Assembly: GCA_019415925.1 (NCBI GenBank)
Contig: DXYG01000032.1
Location: forward strand, 1 to 25,876
Direction of reading: 5' to 3'
DNA length: 25,876 nt
Source of the DNA: Clostridiales bacterium
GTDB lineage: Bacteria > Bacillota > Clostridia > Oscillospirales > Acutalibacteraceae
Part shown: in pieces, positions 15,269 through 23,037 of the stretch
Layout of the letters: the number at the start of each line of letters is the position of its first letter
How positions within the stretch are numbered: position 1 is the first letter of the stretch
Translations under genes and position numbers: made by a program
Notes under the pieces: model-generated
The model's database searches: none
What the model was told of the DNA's origin: nothing
The model's input: only the letters and a program-made list of their open reading frames with translations

Positions 15269-15442
15269 TCCCTCTTTTGAGCCGTGTGTCGCCCATGTTG
15301 AGATTTTGTTGCAATCAGCAGGAAAGTAATCGAAAAAGATGAATAAAACCGACACGGACGATTTTTGAAGATTTTTTATTTAGTCTGGATATTCATATTG
15401 ATTTATGGTATGTTGTTGTACTTGAAAAGGAGGCTTGATATT
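15269..15442 (+). other. Spacer between relaxase and integrase genes
   Basis: This 174-bp gap contains no gene. It holds CCGTGTGTCG near 15281 and CGACACGG near 15351, an imperfect inverted pair that may frame an integrase arm-binding or promoter region. No clear terminator follows the relaxase gene. Confidence 0.3.
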
Positions 15443-16660
15443 ATGTCAACAAGGAAATTACTTACAAATGGTAACGCTTTCAAGAGGACGGACAACCGTT
15501 GGGGTGGTGTTGTATGGTATATGGATGAAAGCGGAGAACGGAAGAGAAAGAGCTTTTCGGGTACAACAAAAGCGGAAGTCAATAAGAAGATGACTGAATA
15601 TATTGCGGCGTTTAACGACTCAATAATTGAGTCGCAGGAAACAAAGAAAAGGCTGAAAGACAGTATGCAAAACTGGCTTGAGGTATTCAAGTTTCCGTCT
15701 GTTGAACGCACTACATATGACAGATACGAGTGCACGGCGAAAAATCAAATCTATCCGTACCTCGGCGATAAGGTGGTGGGTGATATTAAGTCGGCTGACA
15801 TTAAAAAGCTACTCAATGACAAAATGAATGAGGGCTATGCTTACACTACGGTTAAGAAAGTGCACAATGTTCTTAACGAATATTTTAGGTATCTCACTCA
15901 ACAGGAATACATTGACAGAAATCCTATGATAAGTGCTCCGATGATTAAGAAGAGCAACTTTCTGGCGGCTCAGGACAAAGAAAATCTTCCAACGAGCGAA
16001 ACCATAACGGTATTCACGCCGGAAGAGATTAAAATATTCAAAGATGAAGCATTCAGCACATTTTCAAACGGCAAGAGAAAATATCAGCAAGCCGCCGCAT
16101 ACATTCTTATTCTGAACACTGGCTTGAGAACAGGCGAGGTACTCGGACTTATCAACAGCGACATTGACCTTGAAAACAGGGTTATGCACCTTAACAGAGG
16201 TGTAAAGGAAATATCAAAGCGTGACGGTGTCACAGCAGAAAAAGGAAGAGAGGTAAAAGTCGGCAAGCTGAAAAGTGCCACAAGCAAGCGAGATGTTCCG
16301 CTGAACGATACGGCAATCGAAATGATACTTGACCTGAGAAAAGAATTCTACTTCGGAGAAAACTCACCGCTGATACCAGATGAAAACGGCGACTTCACCA
16401 GACCGGTAAATTTCAGAAAACGCTATTACAGAATCCTCAAAGCCGCAGGCATAGAAACCAAAGGCTTGCACTCGCTCCGCCACACCTTCGCCACAAACCT
16501 CGTAAACGGCATAAAACAACCTGACGGTTCAATCAAATGTCTGACACCAAGACAGGTAGCCGACTTGCTCGGTCATACAACTTCCGAAATCACAGAAATG
16601 TATTATGTAAAAAGAGATTTGAAAAAGCTGAATGGAATCACGGATGGGTTTGAGATGTAA
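15443..16660 (+). CDS. Tyrosine recombinase (integrase) of the mobilizable element
   Basis: ATG 15443 (MSTRKLLTNG) is preferred, with AAAGGAGG about 8 nt upstream; a longer frame from 15365 adds a hydrophobic segment without an RBS. The 405-residue protein has an N-terminal arm/AP2-like region (WGGVVWYMDESGERKRKSF), a SAM-like core-binding domain, and the catalytic domain. Catalytic residues are Arg229 in TGLRTGEVLG, Lys in KLKSATSKRDV, His343/Arg346 in HSLRHTFAT, His378 in LLGHTT and Tyr387 in TEMYYV. All are present, so it should be active. It lies at the right edge of the element, 42 bp from the convergent kinase gene. I could not find the matching attachment-site repeat by eye. Confidence 0.95.
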   Translation: MSTRKLLTNGNAFKRTDNRWGGVVWYMDESGERKRKSFSGTTKAEVNKKMTEYIAAFNDSIIESQETKKRLKDSMQNWLEVFKFPSVERTTYDRYECTAKNQIYPYLGDKVVGDIKSADIKKLLNDKMNEGYAYTTVKKVHNVLNEYFRYLTQQEYIDRNPMISAPMIKKSNFLAAQDKENLPTSETITVFTPEEIKIFKDEAFSTFSNGKRKYQQAAAYILILNTGLRTGEVLGLINSDIDLENRVMHLNRGVKEISKRDGVTAEKGREVKVGKLKSATSKRDVPLNDTAIEMILDLRKEFYFGENSPLIPDENGDFTRPVNFRKRYYRILKAAGIETKGLHSLRHTFATNLVNGIKQPDGSIKCLTPRQVADLLGHTTSEITEMYYVKRDLKKLNGITDGFEM

Positions 16661-16702
16661 GAAGAGCAAGCTATGAATACAATAAAGAATGTTTAGTTAC
16701 CT

Positions 16703-18265
16703 TTAAAATTCAATCCGGAAAGTAATGCGTGAATTTTTTATGTAAGCGCAATATCCGAAATTATGCAGTTTACAAATTGATTTTACTATTGAAAGGCCCA
16801 GACCGCTTCCGCTTTTGTTTGCAAGCCTTCTATATGGCTCAAAAATTTCAGTCAGGTCGTTGTTATCAATACCGTTGCAATGATTGCTGATTAAAAGATT
16901 GTTTTTACACAGCGCAATTTTTATACTGCTTTTGTCATCGGTGTATTTTATTGCATTGTCAATCAGATTTGACAGCATTCTTTCAACTAACAGCCTGTCG
17001 GCAGATATATTTATATTTTCATTTTGTTCAATCGTTATTTCAGCACAGTACCTGTTAATTGTCTTATTTAATGTTTCGTTAAGACTAATATTTTCCTTGT
17101 TAAGTAAGTAGCTGTCAGAGTCGAGCCGTGACAGCTCAAGCATATTTTCGATAAGTCGGTTTGCAGAGTCCGAGCAATCTAGAATATTTTTGGCACATTC
17201 GTTTTGTGCCTCATTGTCGGAAAGCTCAAGCATAGTTTCGGCATTTCCTCCGATGATGAAAAGGGGAGTTTTAATGTCGTGTGCAATTGCGCTTGTCACG
17301 CTTTTTCGCTCCCTCTCAAGGTATAACTGTCGTTTTACGCTTCGACGTGAAATTATCCATATAATCGGGGCGGAAATAATAAGCAAAGCGGCGATATAAA
17401 TCAGCATCAAAAGCATTCGTTCATAACAATCGTCAAGCACATTGATTTGCTCGGCATACGTTACGGTTAAACCGCTGTCTGATATTTTATCGGAATTGAA
17501 GTAGATATATGTGAATAAATTTACCTTTACACTCTTTTCCGAAATTTCTGCCGGTTGAATTTTTATTATGTCTTTGGCTGTCTTAATAAGGTTGCTCGTT
17601 GAATAACCTCCGCAGACAAAATCGCTTAAAATAATACTGTCGCACTTTTTGCCCGATTTTTTGAGCTTACAATTCTGAATATCCTTTGGAGCAAGATAAA
17701 ATTCTTCAACGGTGTTTTCTGCATTGTAATCACCGCCTTTGAGTATTGACGGAATTATTTCAACCTTTTTCGGGTAAATTTCTTTTCCGTCGGAGGAAAT
17801 GTAAAACTCAGTCATCAAAAGTAAATATTCGCTTATCCCGTCAGACCTGTTACTCAGCAGGTCTGTTATTTTTTTGTACTGCTCATCGGTTGCAGAGCTT
17901 CTGAATTTTTCAAAACTGACAAACCCCATAACTGACTCATAATCATCGTCGTAAAAATCAAGGGCAAGCTTGTTTTCGCTTTTTGCAAACTCATCTCCGT
18001 TACTGTCGGTTATGATGATTTCCGAGTTTTTTGCTCTGCCTGAATTGAGCAGAAAATCTGCAAAGCTTTTGTCTGCAAAAGAAGCATTTTTTAAATTTGA
18101 GGTGAGCACATTGAAATTGTTTTCTGCATTTTTAATAAGCTGTGATTTTTCACTCTCAAACATAAGGTAAAAGAAAACTGAAAAAATCAGCACACTTAGT
18201 ACCAGCAAAGCCGAAATCACCCTGCAAAACATTTTTCTGTGTTCTTTATAAAGTCGCTTTCTCAT
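16703..18265 (-). CDS. Sensor histidine kinase of the right-hand module
   Basis: The 520-residue kinase has two membrane helices (about 16-36 and 284-306) flanking an external sensor domain of about 245 residues, large for this type. The HisKA motif SAIAHDIKTPL has His329. The ATPase has N-box NLIDNAIKY and G-box GSGLGLSIVKSI. The gene starts with ATG overlapping the regulator's stop (ATGA), so it is coupled to it. The 3' end is of natural length and lies just outside the mobilizable element. The large external domain suggests direct sensing of an extracellular ligand, possibly antimicrobial peptides or cell-wall stress as in similar TCS-ABC loci; the ligand is unknown. Confidence 0.92.
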   Translation of the reverse strand: MRKRLYKEHRKMFCRVISALLVLSVLIFSVFFYLMFESEKSQLIKNAENNFNVLTSNLKNASFADKSFADFLLNSGRAKNSEIIITDSNGDEFAKSENKLALDFYDDDYESVMGFVSFEKFRSSATDEQYKKITDLLSNRSDGISEYLLLMTEFYISSDGKEIYPKKVEIIPSILKGGDYNAENTVEEFYLAPKDIQNCKLKKSGKKCDSIILSDFVCGGYSTSNLIKTAKDIIKIQPAEISEKSVKVNLFTYIYFNSDKISDSGLTVTYAEQINVLDDCYERMLLMLIYIAALLIISAPIIWIISRRSVKRQLYLERERKSVTSAIAHDIKTPLFIIGGNAETMLELSDNEAQNECAKNILDCSDSANRLIENMLELSRLDSDSYLLNKENISLNETLNKTINRYCAEITIEQNENINISADRLLVERMLSNLIDNAIKYTDDKSSIKIALCKNNLLISNHCNGIDNNDLTEIFEPYRRLANKSGSGLGLSIVKSICKLHNFGYCAYIKNSRITFRIEF

Positions 18266-18939
18266 TTTTCGTCCTCTAATTTGTAACCACGACGGCGAAG
18301 CGTTTTAATAAGCTTTGCATTATTTCCGAGTGCTTTTCGTAGGTTTTTGATGTGAGCGTCAAGAATTCTGCCGTCAAAAAGGCTGTCATAACCCCAGACC
18401 TTGTTTAAAAGCTGTTCACGGGAAACAACGCTGTTTTTGTTTTCAATAAGAATTTTCAGTACGCCGTATTCCTTTGCTTTAAGCTCAATCTCCTTCCCGT
18501 CGCTTGTTACCGTTCCGTTGTTCGGATTGAGCGTGATATTTCCTACGGTTAGAATATCAGAACGAATCAATCCCTTGGAGCGTTTTACAAGCGCTTTTGA
18601 TTTTTCGTAAAGCACAGGCAGGGAAAACGGCTTTGTTATGTAGTCGTCACAGCCGAGGGCATAGCCTGTCAGAATATCCTCCTGACCTGATTTGGCGGTT
18701 ATGAACATAATAGGAACATCGCTGTAACGCCGTACTTCTCTGCACACCTCAAGGCCGTCAAGCTCGGGTATCATAATGTCGAGGAGAAGTAAATCATATA
18801 TGTTTTCATACGCCGATTTGATTCCTTGCTTACCGTCAAAAGCAAAATCTATTTTAAATTCGTCGCCTTTTAAATTAAAGAAATTCCGAATCATTGTGCA
18901 TATTCTGTTATCGTCTTCAACAAGCAAGATTTTGTACAT
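18262..18939 (-). CDS. OmpR/PhoB-family response regulator
   Basis: ATG 18939 (MYKILLVEDD) is the usual N-terminus, with GGGATGG 6-7 nt upstream; an in-frame ATG at 18954 would add five residues. The receiver domain has the acidic pair in LVEDD, phosphoacceptor Asp in LLLDIMIPELDG, Thr in FITAKSG and Lys in YITKPFS. The C-terminal winged helix includes LKAKEYGVLKILIENKN, VWGYDSLFDGRILDAHIKNL and the wing RRRGYKLEDEK. It probably binds the paired CAGATT-N5-CAGATT boxes found in the divergent region, thereby controlling itself and the secreted protein gene. Confidence 0.94.
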   Translation of the reverse strand: MYKILLVEDDNRICTMIRNFFNLKGDEFKIDFAFDGKQGIKSAYENIYDLLLLDIMIPELDGLEVCREVRRYSDVPIMFITAKSGQEDILTGYALGCDDYITKPFSLPVLYEKSKALVKRSKGLIRSDILTVGNITLNPNNGTVTSDGKEIELKAKEYGVLKILIENKNSVVSREQLLNKVWGYDSLFDGRILDAHIKNLRKALGNNAKLIKTLRRRGYKLEDEK

Positions 18940-18970
18940 TATAAACCATCCCATATTATTATATATTAAT

Positions 18971-18987
18971 AATCTGTTGTGAATCTG
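18971..18987 (-). promoter_or_regulatory. Candidate regulator box facing the TCS operon
   Basis: On the minus strand this reads CAGATTCACAACAGATT, two CAGATT half-sites spaced 11 bp apart, the spacing used by OmpR-family dimers. It occupies the -35 region of the minus TATAAT at 18963-18958. It matches the box at 19037-19053 at 15 of 17 positions. Confidence 0.65.
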
Positions 18988-19036
18988 AATTATACGAATA
19001 AATTTTACAACATAATATTATTTTTTTCAACTAAAA

Positions 19037-19053
19037 CAGATTCGGAACAGATT
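19037..19053 (+). promoter_or_regulatory. Candidate regulator box facing the secreted protein gene
   Basis: The plus strand reads CAGATTCGGAACAGATT, again two CAGATT half-sites 11 bp apart. It ends 18 bp before TATAAT (19072-19077), where an activator would replace a poor -35 element. Confidence 0.65.
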
Positions 19054-19071
19054 TATGTGTTAAATTAACAC

Positions 19072-19077
19072 TATAAT
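19072..19077 (+). promoter_or_regulatory. -10 element (TATAAT) of the secreted protein gene
   Basis: A consensus TATAAT follows the palindrome GTGTTAAATTAACAC. The base positions 17 bp upstream (AGATTT) do not resemble a -35, consistent with an activator-dependent promoter. Confidence 0.5.
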
Positions 19078-19110
19078 CACAAATTAAGTAAAAAATATAG
19101 TAATAAATAA

Positions 19111-19122
19111 CTAGTCGACTAG
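19111..19122. repeat. 12-bp perfect palindrome CTAGTCGACTAG
   Basis: The sequence is self-complementary without a loop and lies in the predicted 5' leader of the secreted protein gene, about 35 bp after the TATAAT. It could be an operator. Chance occurrence is unlikely but possible. Confidence 0.4.
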
Positions 19123-19200
19123 ATTTAAATAAGGTTAGGTGATTCCAATGGTATAAATATAAAAATACATAGATCTAAATGACGAAAAGGAGGAATTGAA

Positions 19201-19776
19201 ATGAAAAAATCTTTTGTAAAAATATTTACTTCAATATTGCTGTGTGTTGCCTTAGTGTTATCTTGTTGCATTAATGTATTTGCACTTTCAACAGGACCTA
19301 AGTCATCAAATAAGCTTTATAATTCAACATCATATTTTATGATTGATGGAACTTTATATGAAGCTCCTCAGTCAAAGTACTCATATAATTCAGGATATGA
19401 TCAGATTAACGGTACTTATTATATGATTGATGGATGTAATATTACATCCAAAAATAGCATTGGAAGTGCAAGAAGATTTTATCTTTATGCTACAACAACT
19501 AAACGTTCAAATTTAGCATCAATTTATGCAAATGACCCATTCAACTCTGCTCCTTCAAGTATACTATATTCAGGAAGCGGAGATATATCTTGCACAGTAA
19601 ACCCGAATGCAGGATTTCCGTTAGGTACCAGAACAAATACTGTTTCAGGAACAGAAACATATTGCGAAATTTATGTTGCTGTTACATATAATGGCAAAGC
19701 AAGATCAACAGGTACAGTAACATGTAGAAAGCCTTATGCATCAGGTACTATTTCAGTAGATGTTGAGGCATATTGA
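19201..19776 (+). CDS. Secreted Cys-containing protein, unknown family
   Basis: The 191-residue precursor has a standard signal peptide with cleavage expected after VFA (residue 28). A lipobox-like VLSC at residue 22 offers an alternative. The mature region of about 163 residues is rich in Ser/Thr/Tyr/Asn and has four cysteines (MIDGC, DISC, TYC, VTC), enough for two disulfides. It contains a repeated motif: TSYFMIDGTLY and GTYYMIDGCNI. The RBS AAAAGGAGG is the strongest in the window. The gene sits alone between the regulator boxes and a hairpin, ahead of the lipoprotein/ABC operon. It may be the exported effector (bacteriocin-like or matrix protein) or the ligand/target of the module. I do not recognise the family. 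Confidence 0.85.
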   Translation: MKKSFVKIFTSILLCVALVLSCCINVFALSTGPKSSNKLYNSTSYFMIDGTLYEAPQSKYSYNSGYDQINGTYYMIDGCNITSKNSIGSARRFYLYATTTKRSNLASIYANDPFNSAPSSILYSGSGDISCTVNPNAGFPLGTRTNTVSGTETYCEIYVAVTYNGKARSTGTVTCRKPYASGTISVDVEAY

Positions 19777-19819
19777 TTACGCTCTCCCGATAATAAAGAT
19801 ACTTAAATAGTTTATTTGC

Positions 19820-19858
19820 AAACATTTCCCACTGTATACAATATGGTGGGAAATGTTT
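19820..19858 (+). terminator. Hairpin between the secreted protein and the lipoprotein/ABC operon
   Basis: AAACATTTCCCAC (19820-19832) pairs perfectly with GTGGGAAATGTTT (19846-19858), a 13-bp stem with a 13-nt loop. The right arm ends TTT but is followed by AATAAATG, not a long T-run. It may act as a partial terminator or processing barrier that keeps the secreted protein message abundant while letting some transcription through to the ABC genes. Confidence 0.6.
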
Positions 19859-19880
19859 AATAAATGTAGGAGGCAAAGTT

Positions 19881-20948
19881 ATGAAAAGGATTTCAGCTTT
19901 TATATTACTGTTAGTTATACTTATGTTCTGCGGTTGCTCTGATGATAGCATTATATCTTCATCAGGCAAAAGTAATTCAAGCATTGCAGATATATCTTCC
20001 GATTTGCAGAGTACGGTATCTGATTATGACACTAAAAATAACGGCGTATCTATGTCGGGAGGATTCAACTACTCCTACAGCGAAACAACTCCTATTGAAT
20101 ATAACGGTGAGGACATTGTTATGCACGTAAGGATGAACATATCAAACACTACGGACACCGATATGGGAGTATATCTGAATGTGCAGGGGTATTTTCTGCC
20201 GTTTTCAATGCAGGAATATTCCGATGAAAGTTTTACACAGCCATTATCAGATGAAAACAAATCCGAGATTTTTCATCAGCTTAATTTTGATAAAGCCTGT
20301 TGTGAGGAGAATAAGAACAGATACTTTTCGGTGAAATTCAATCCCGATATGTTTGAAAAGGGGAGTGTGGTTTATCCTGACGTTGTTTGCAGTGTGAACA
20401 ATACATATCTGCCCGAAATTGACGGAAGCGTTAACATTTCAGCGTCGAATATTTTCGGAATTTATCCTCCGACATTAAAAATAAATTGTGATGCAAAGCA
20501 GAAATACAAGACCTGCAAAAAGTATGATACCAAACCTATGATGTCACAAAACGCCGATGAGTATGAAAACGAAAACGTAAAGGCTGAAATCTTTAAAAAC
20601 GGCGATGAGTCTTTTCAGTATCTTGTTAAAGCAAAGAAGGATGAGCCACTTAAGCTGACGGCAAGAGTGCATAATGTCTACAGTGAATATCTTAAATATG
20701 ATACGCAGAAAACGGTAATATGCGTGCTTGTAAACGACAAGCCGTATGCGGTGTTTGACGGAAGTGAGTATCTTGAAATTGACGTTGAGCAGAACACATA
20801 TTATACCTATGATTTTGAGCTTGACAGCAATGATTTAAACGAGATGAATAAGGTGCAGATTTATGCCTGTCAGCTTAAAGGTACGGAACAAAATCCCTAC
20901 AATACAATTGCAATAAGCACTCCGCTTTATGTGCAGGTGGAGGAGTGA
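19881..20948 (+). CDS. Lipoprotein of the right ABC module
   Basis: The 355-residue protein has a lipoprotein signal peptide ending MFCGCSD (lipidated Cys19), then a Ser-rich linker. The external region includes GEDIVMHVRMNISNTTDTDM, similar in style to the Ig-like WKNTSDKN pattern of the left-module lipoproteins. A second half (from about residue 235) has LKLTARVHNVYSEYL and ends in a beta-rich region, suggesting two beta-sandwich domains. The RBS AGGAGG lies 8 nt upstream. The stop overlaps the next gene's RBS region, so it is first in a four-gene operon. Probably a surface partner of the transporter. Confidence 0.85.
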   Translation: MKRISAFILLLVILMFCGCSDDSIISSSGKSNSSIADISSDLQSTVSDYDTKNNGVSMSGGFNYSYSETTPIEYNGEDIVMHVRMNISNTTDTDMGVYLNVQGYFLPFSMQEYSDESFTQPLSDENKSEIFHQLNFDKACCEENKNRYFSVKFNPDMFEKGSVVYPDVVCSVNNTYLPEIDGSVNISASNIFGIYPPTLKINCDAKQKYKTCKKYDTKPMMSQNADEYENENVKAEIFKNGDESFQYLVKAKKDEPLKLTARVHNVYSEYLKYDTQKTVICVLVNDKPYAVFDGSEYLEIDVEQNTYYTYDFELDSNDLNEMNKVQIYACQLKGTEQNPYNTIAISTPLYVQVEE

Positions 20949-20950
20949 TT

Positions 20951-21826
20951 ATGAGTACGCTTGAGCTTAAATCAATCAGTAAGTCATACGGAAAGAAAAA
21001 GGTGCTTGATAATCTTAATTGCACTTTTGAAAAGGGCGTTTACGGTTTGCTCGGACCTAATGGAGCAGGCAAGACAACGCTTATAAGCATAATAGTGAAT
21101 ATCCTTAATGCAGACAGCGGAGAGGTTCTGTTCGGCGGAAAATCCGTAAAAGCTCTCGGCTCGGATTACTACAACAATATCGGCTATCTTCCGCAGTATC
21201 CGCATTTTTATTCAAACTATACGGCGCAGGAGTTTCTTGAATACATAGCCGTAATAAAAGGACTTTCAAAAAAGGAAGCAAAGCAGAGAATTGACGAACT
21301 TTTTGAGTTTGTCAATCTGCAAGACGATAAAAAGAAAAAGGTGGGTGCTTATTCGGGCGGTATGCGTCAAAGGTTAGGAATTGCGCAGGCGCTTATAAAT
21401 AATCCGAAAATTCTGATTCTCGACGAGCCGACAGCAGGACTTGACCCAAAGGAGAGAATACGCTTTCGCAATCTGATTTCAAGAATCAGTGAGGACAAAA
21501 CGGTTATTCTTGCAACGCACATAGTAACCGACGTTGAGTCAATTGCAAGAGATGTAATTCTTATTAACAAAGGAAAAATAATCTGCAATGATACTCCCGA
21601 AAATCTGATTGATTCAATAAGCGGCAAGGTGTGGTCGTTTGAGATTCCTCACAATGAAATTGAAGATGCGTTATCACAATTTATCGTGAGCAATGTGCAG
21701 TATTCGGGGGACGGATTCCTTATTAAAACAGTCGGAGAAAAGCCGTGTAAAAGTGCGCAGAATGTGCCTGCAACGCTTGAGGAGGTTTACCTCTGTTATG
21801 TATCCGAAAGCGGAGGTGAAATATGA
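20951..21826 (+). CDS. ABC transporter ATP-binding protein
   Basis: ATG 20951 (MSTLELKSIS) is preferred over GTG 20945 because GGAGG lies 7 nt before it. The 291-residue protein has Walker A GPNGAGKTT, signature YSGGMRQRLGIAQAL, Walker B ILILDEPTAGLD and switch His in ATHIV. A C-terminal domain of about 75 residues follows (from about 215), as in CcmA/NatA-type and bacitracin/drug-export ATPases that act with ABC-2 permeases. The ATGA overlap with the next gene indicates tight coupling. Confidence 0.96.
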   Translation: MSTLELKSISKSYGKKKVLDNLNCTFEKGVYGLLGPNGAGKTTLISIIVNILNADSGEVLFGGKSVKALGSDYYNNIGYLPQYPHFYSNYTAQEFLEYIAVIKGLSKKEAKQRIDELFEFVNLQDDKKKKVGAYSGGMRQRLGIAQALINNPKILILDEPTAGLDPKERIRFRNLISRISEDKTVILATHIVTDVESIARDVILINKGKIICNDTPENLIDSISGKVWSFEIPHNEIEDALSQFIVSNVQYSGDGFLIKTVGEKPCKSAQNVPATLEEVYLCYVSESGGEI

Positions 21827-23037
21827 GAATTGTAAAATGCGAGCTTAAAAAGATTTTTAAAAATAGGGTGATTTTTATCGCCCTTGCCGTGTTTTTACTG
21901 CTGAATATTATAAATATTTACCGCAATTATAATATTCATAAAGGCGTTGATGATTGCGTAGTCACAGGTCAACTTTATCTGCGTGAACAGCTTGACGGTG
22001 AGCTTACGGAGGATAAACAAGCTCTGATTTATCAGCAGGCTGAAAAGCTGTCGGGATTGCTTTATAACGAAAAGTATGCTAATCAGACTGCACCCGAAAA
22101 TGATTTTATTACGGGTTATGCGTTCTGGGATTCACAGCTTTGGAATACGTACAGGGATTACATTGACAAAGCGCAGAGCTTTAATGAAAATATTGAGCAA
22201 AAGTCAGCCGAGGCACTCAGAAAAGCAGAGTATTACAGCGGAAAAAACGAGTATTACGAGGCGGAAAACAAACTATATTACAATACATATTCGGGCAGAA
22301 AAATAACCGGAATTTACGATACAAACGGACTTTCCGATTACTTTAGATACAGCCTTTCATCGGTTTTGACGGTGATAATGCTTCTGCTCGGAGTTATACC
22401 GATTTTCAGCAGTGAATGTGAATGCGATATGGATACTGTTCTGCTGACCTCAAAAAATGGCAGAAGAAAAACAGCTTTTGCAAAGATAATTTCTGCGCTG
22501 ATATACACTTTTGCAATTGAGCTTGTCTTTTCGATATGCGATTTTTTGTCGTTTATGTGCTTTGCAAGAATTGACGGCTTGGGTCAGTCTTTATACGCTG
22601 TTCAGGGCTTTGAAATGTGCAGTGCAGATATTACGGTGTGGCAGTTCTGTTTAATTTTGTTTGCAATGAGGACAATCGGAATGTCTGTAATCTGCCTTGT
22701 GTTTTTGCTATTGTCAAAGCTGTTCAGACGCTCCGTTGCTTCCTTTGTAACGGGTGCTTGTTTGTTTTTTACACTTATGCTCATAAAGACGTTTTTTACC
22801 GACACAGCAGGGGAGATTATTAATCTTTTCAATCCGATTTCTCTGCTTGTTTCCTTCAATTATTTTTGCGATTTTACGGCAGTAAATCTTTTTGGTACAC
22901 CTGTATTCAGCTACGTAATTGTCGGCTTTGTCGGTGTTATCATTGTATTGATTTTGAGCGTTGTAATATTTGCAATGCCGCTTAAAATGCAGTTGAGGTT
23001 TCCTAAACTTACTTTCAGAAGGAGTGTGCGTTTATGA
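21823..23037 (+). CDS. ABC-2 type permease with large external loop
   Basis: The 404-residue permease has one N-terminal membrane helix (about 12-30). A long polar external loop of about 150 residues follows, rich in Tyr/Glu/Lys (RKAEYYSGKNEYYEAENKLY). Five to six further helices lie between about 183 and 392. Cytoplasmic CDMDTVLLTSKNGRRK is typical of permeases in NatB/bacteriocin-protection transporters. It overlaps both neighbours by ATGA, fixing its place in the operon. It presumably pairs with the permease-propeller protein encoded next. Confidence 0.88.
   Translation: MRIVKCELKKIFKNRVIFIALAVFLLLNIINIYRNYNIHKGVDDCVVTGQLYLREQLDGELTEDKQALIYQQAEKLSGLLYNEKYANQTAPENDFITGYAFWDSQLWNTYRDYIDKAQSFNENIEQKSAEALRKAEYYSGKNEYYEAENKLYYNTYSGRKITGIYDTNGLSDYFRYSLSSVLTVIMLLLGVIPIFSSECECDMDTVLLTSKNGRRKTAFAKIISALIYTFAIELVFSICDFLSFMCFARIDGLGQSLYAVQGFEMCSADITVWQFCLILFAMRTIGMSVICLVFLLLSKLFRRSVASFVTGACLFFTLMLIKTFFTDTAGEIINLFNPISLLVSFNYFCDFTAVNLFGTPVFSYVIVGFVGVIIVLILSVVIFAMPLKMQLRFPKLTFRRSVRL

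Larger units (their letters stand above)
18955..19200. promoter_or_regulatory. Divergent control region of the right-hand module
   Basis: This 246-bp region separates the regulator/kinase operon from the secreted protein gene. It holds two outward-facing 17-bp boxes, a TATAAT for each direction (18958-18963 on minus, 19072-19077 on plus), a 7+1+7 palindrome GTGTTAAATTAACAC (19057-19071), and a 12-bp palindrome CTAGTCGACTAG (19111-19122). The plus transcript would have a leader of about 115 nt ending in a very strong RBS (AAAAGGAGG). Confidence 0.6.
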
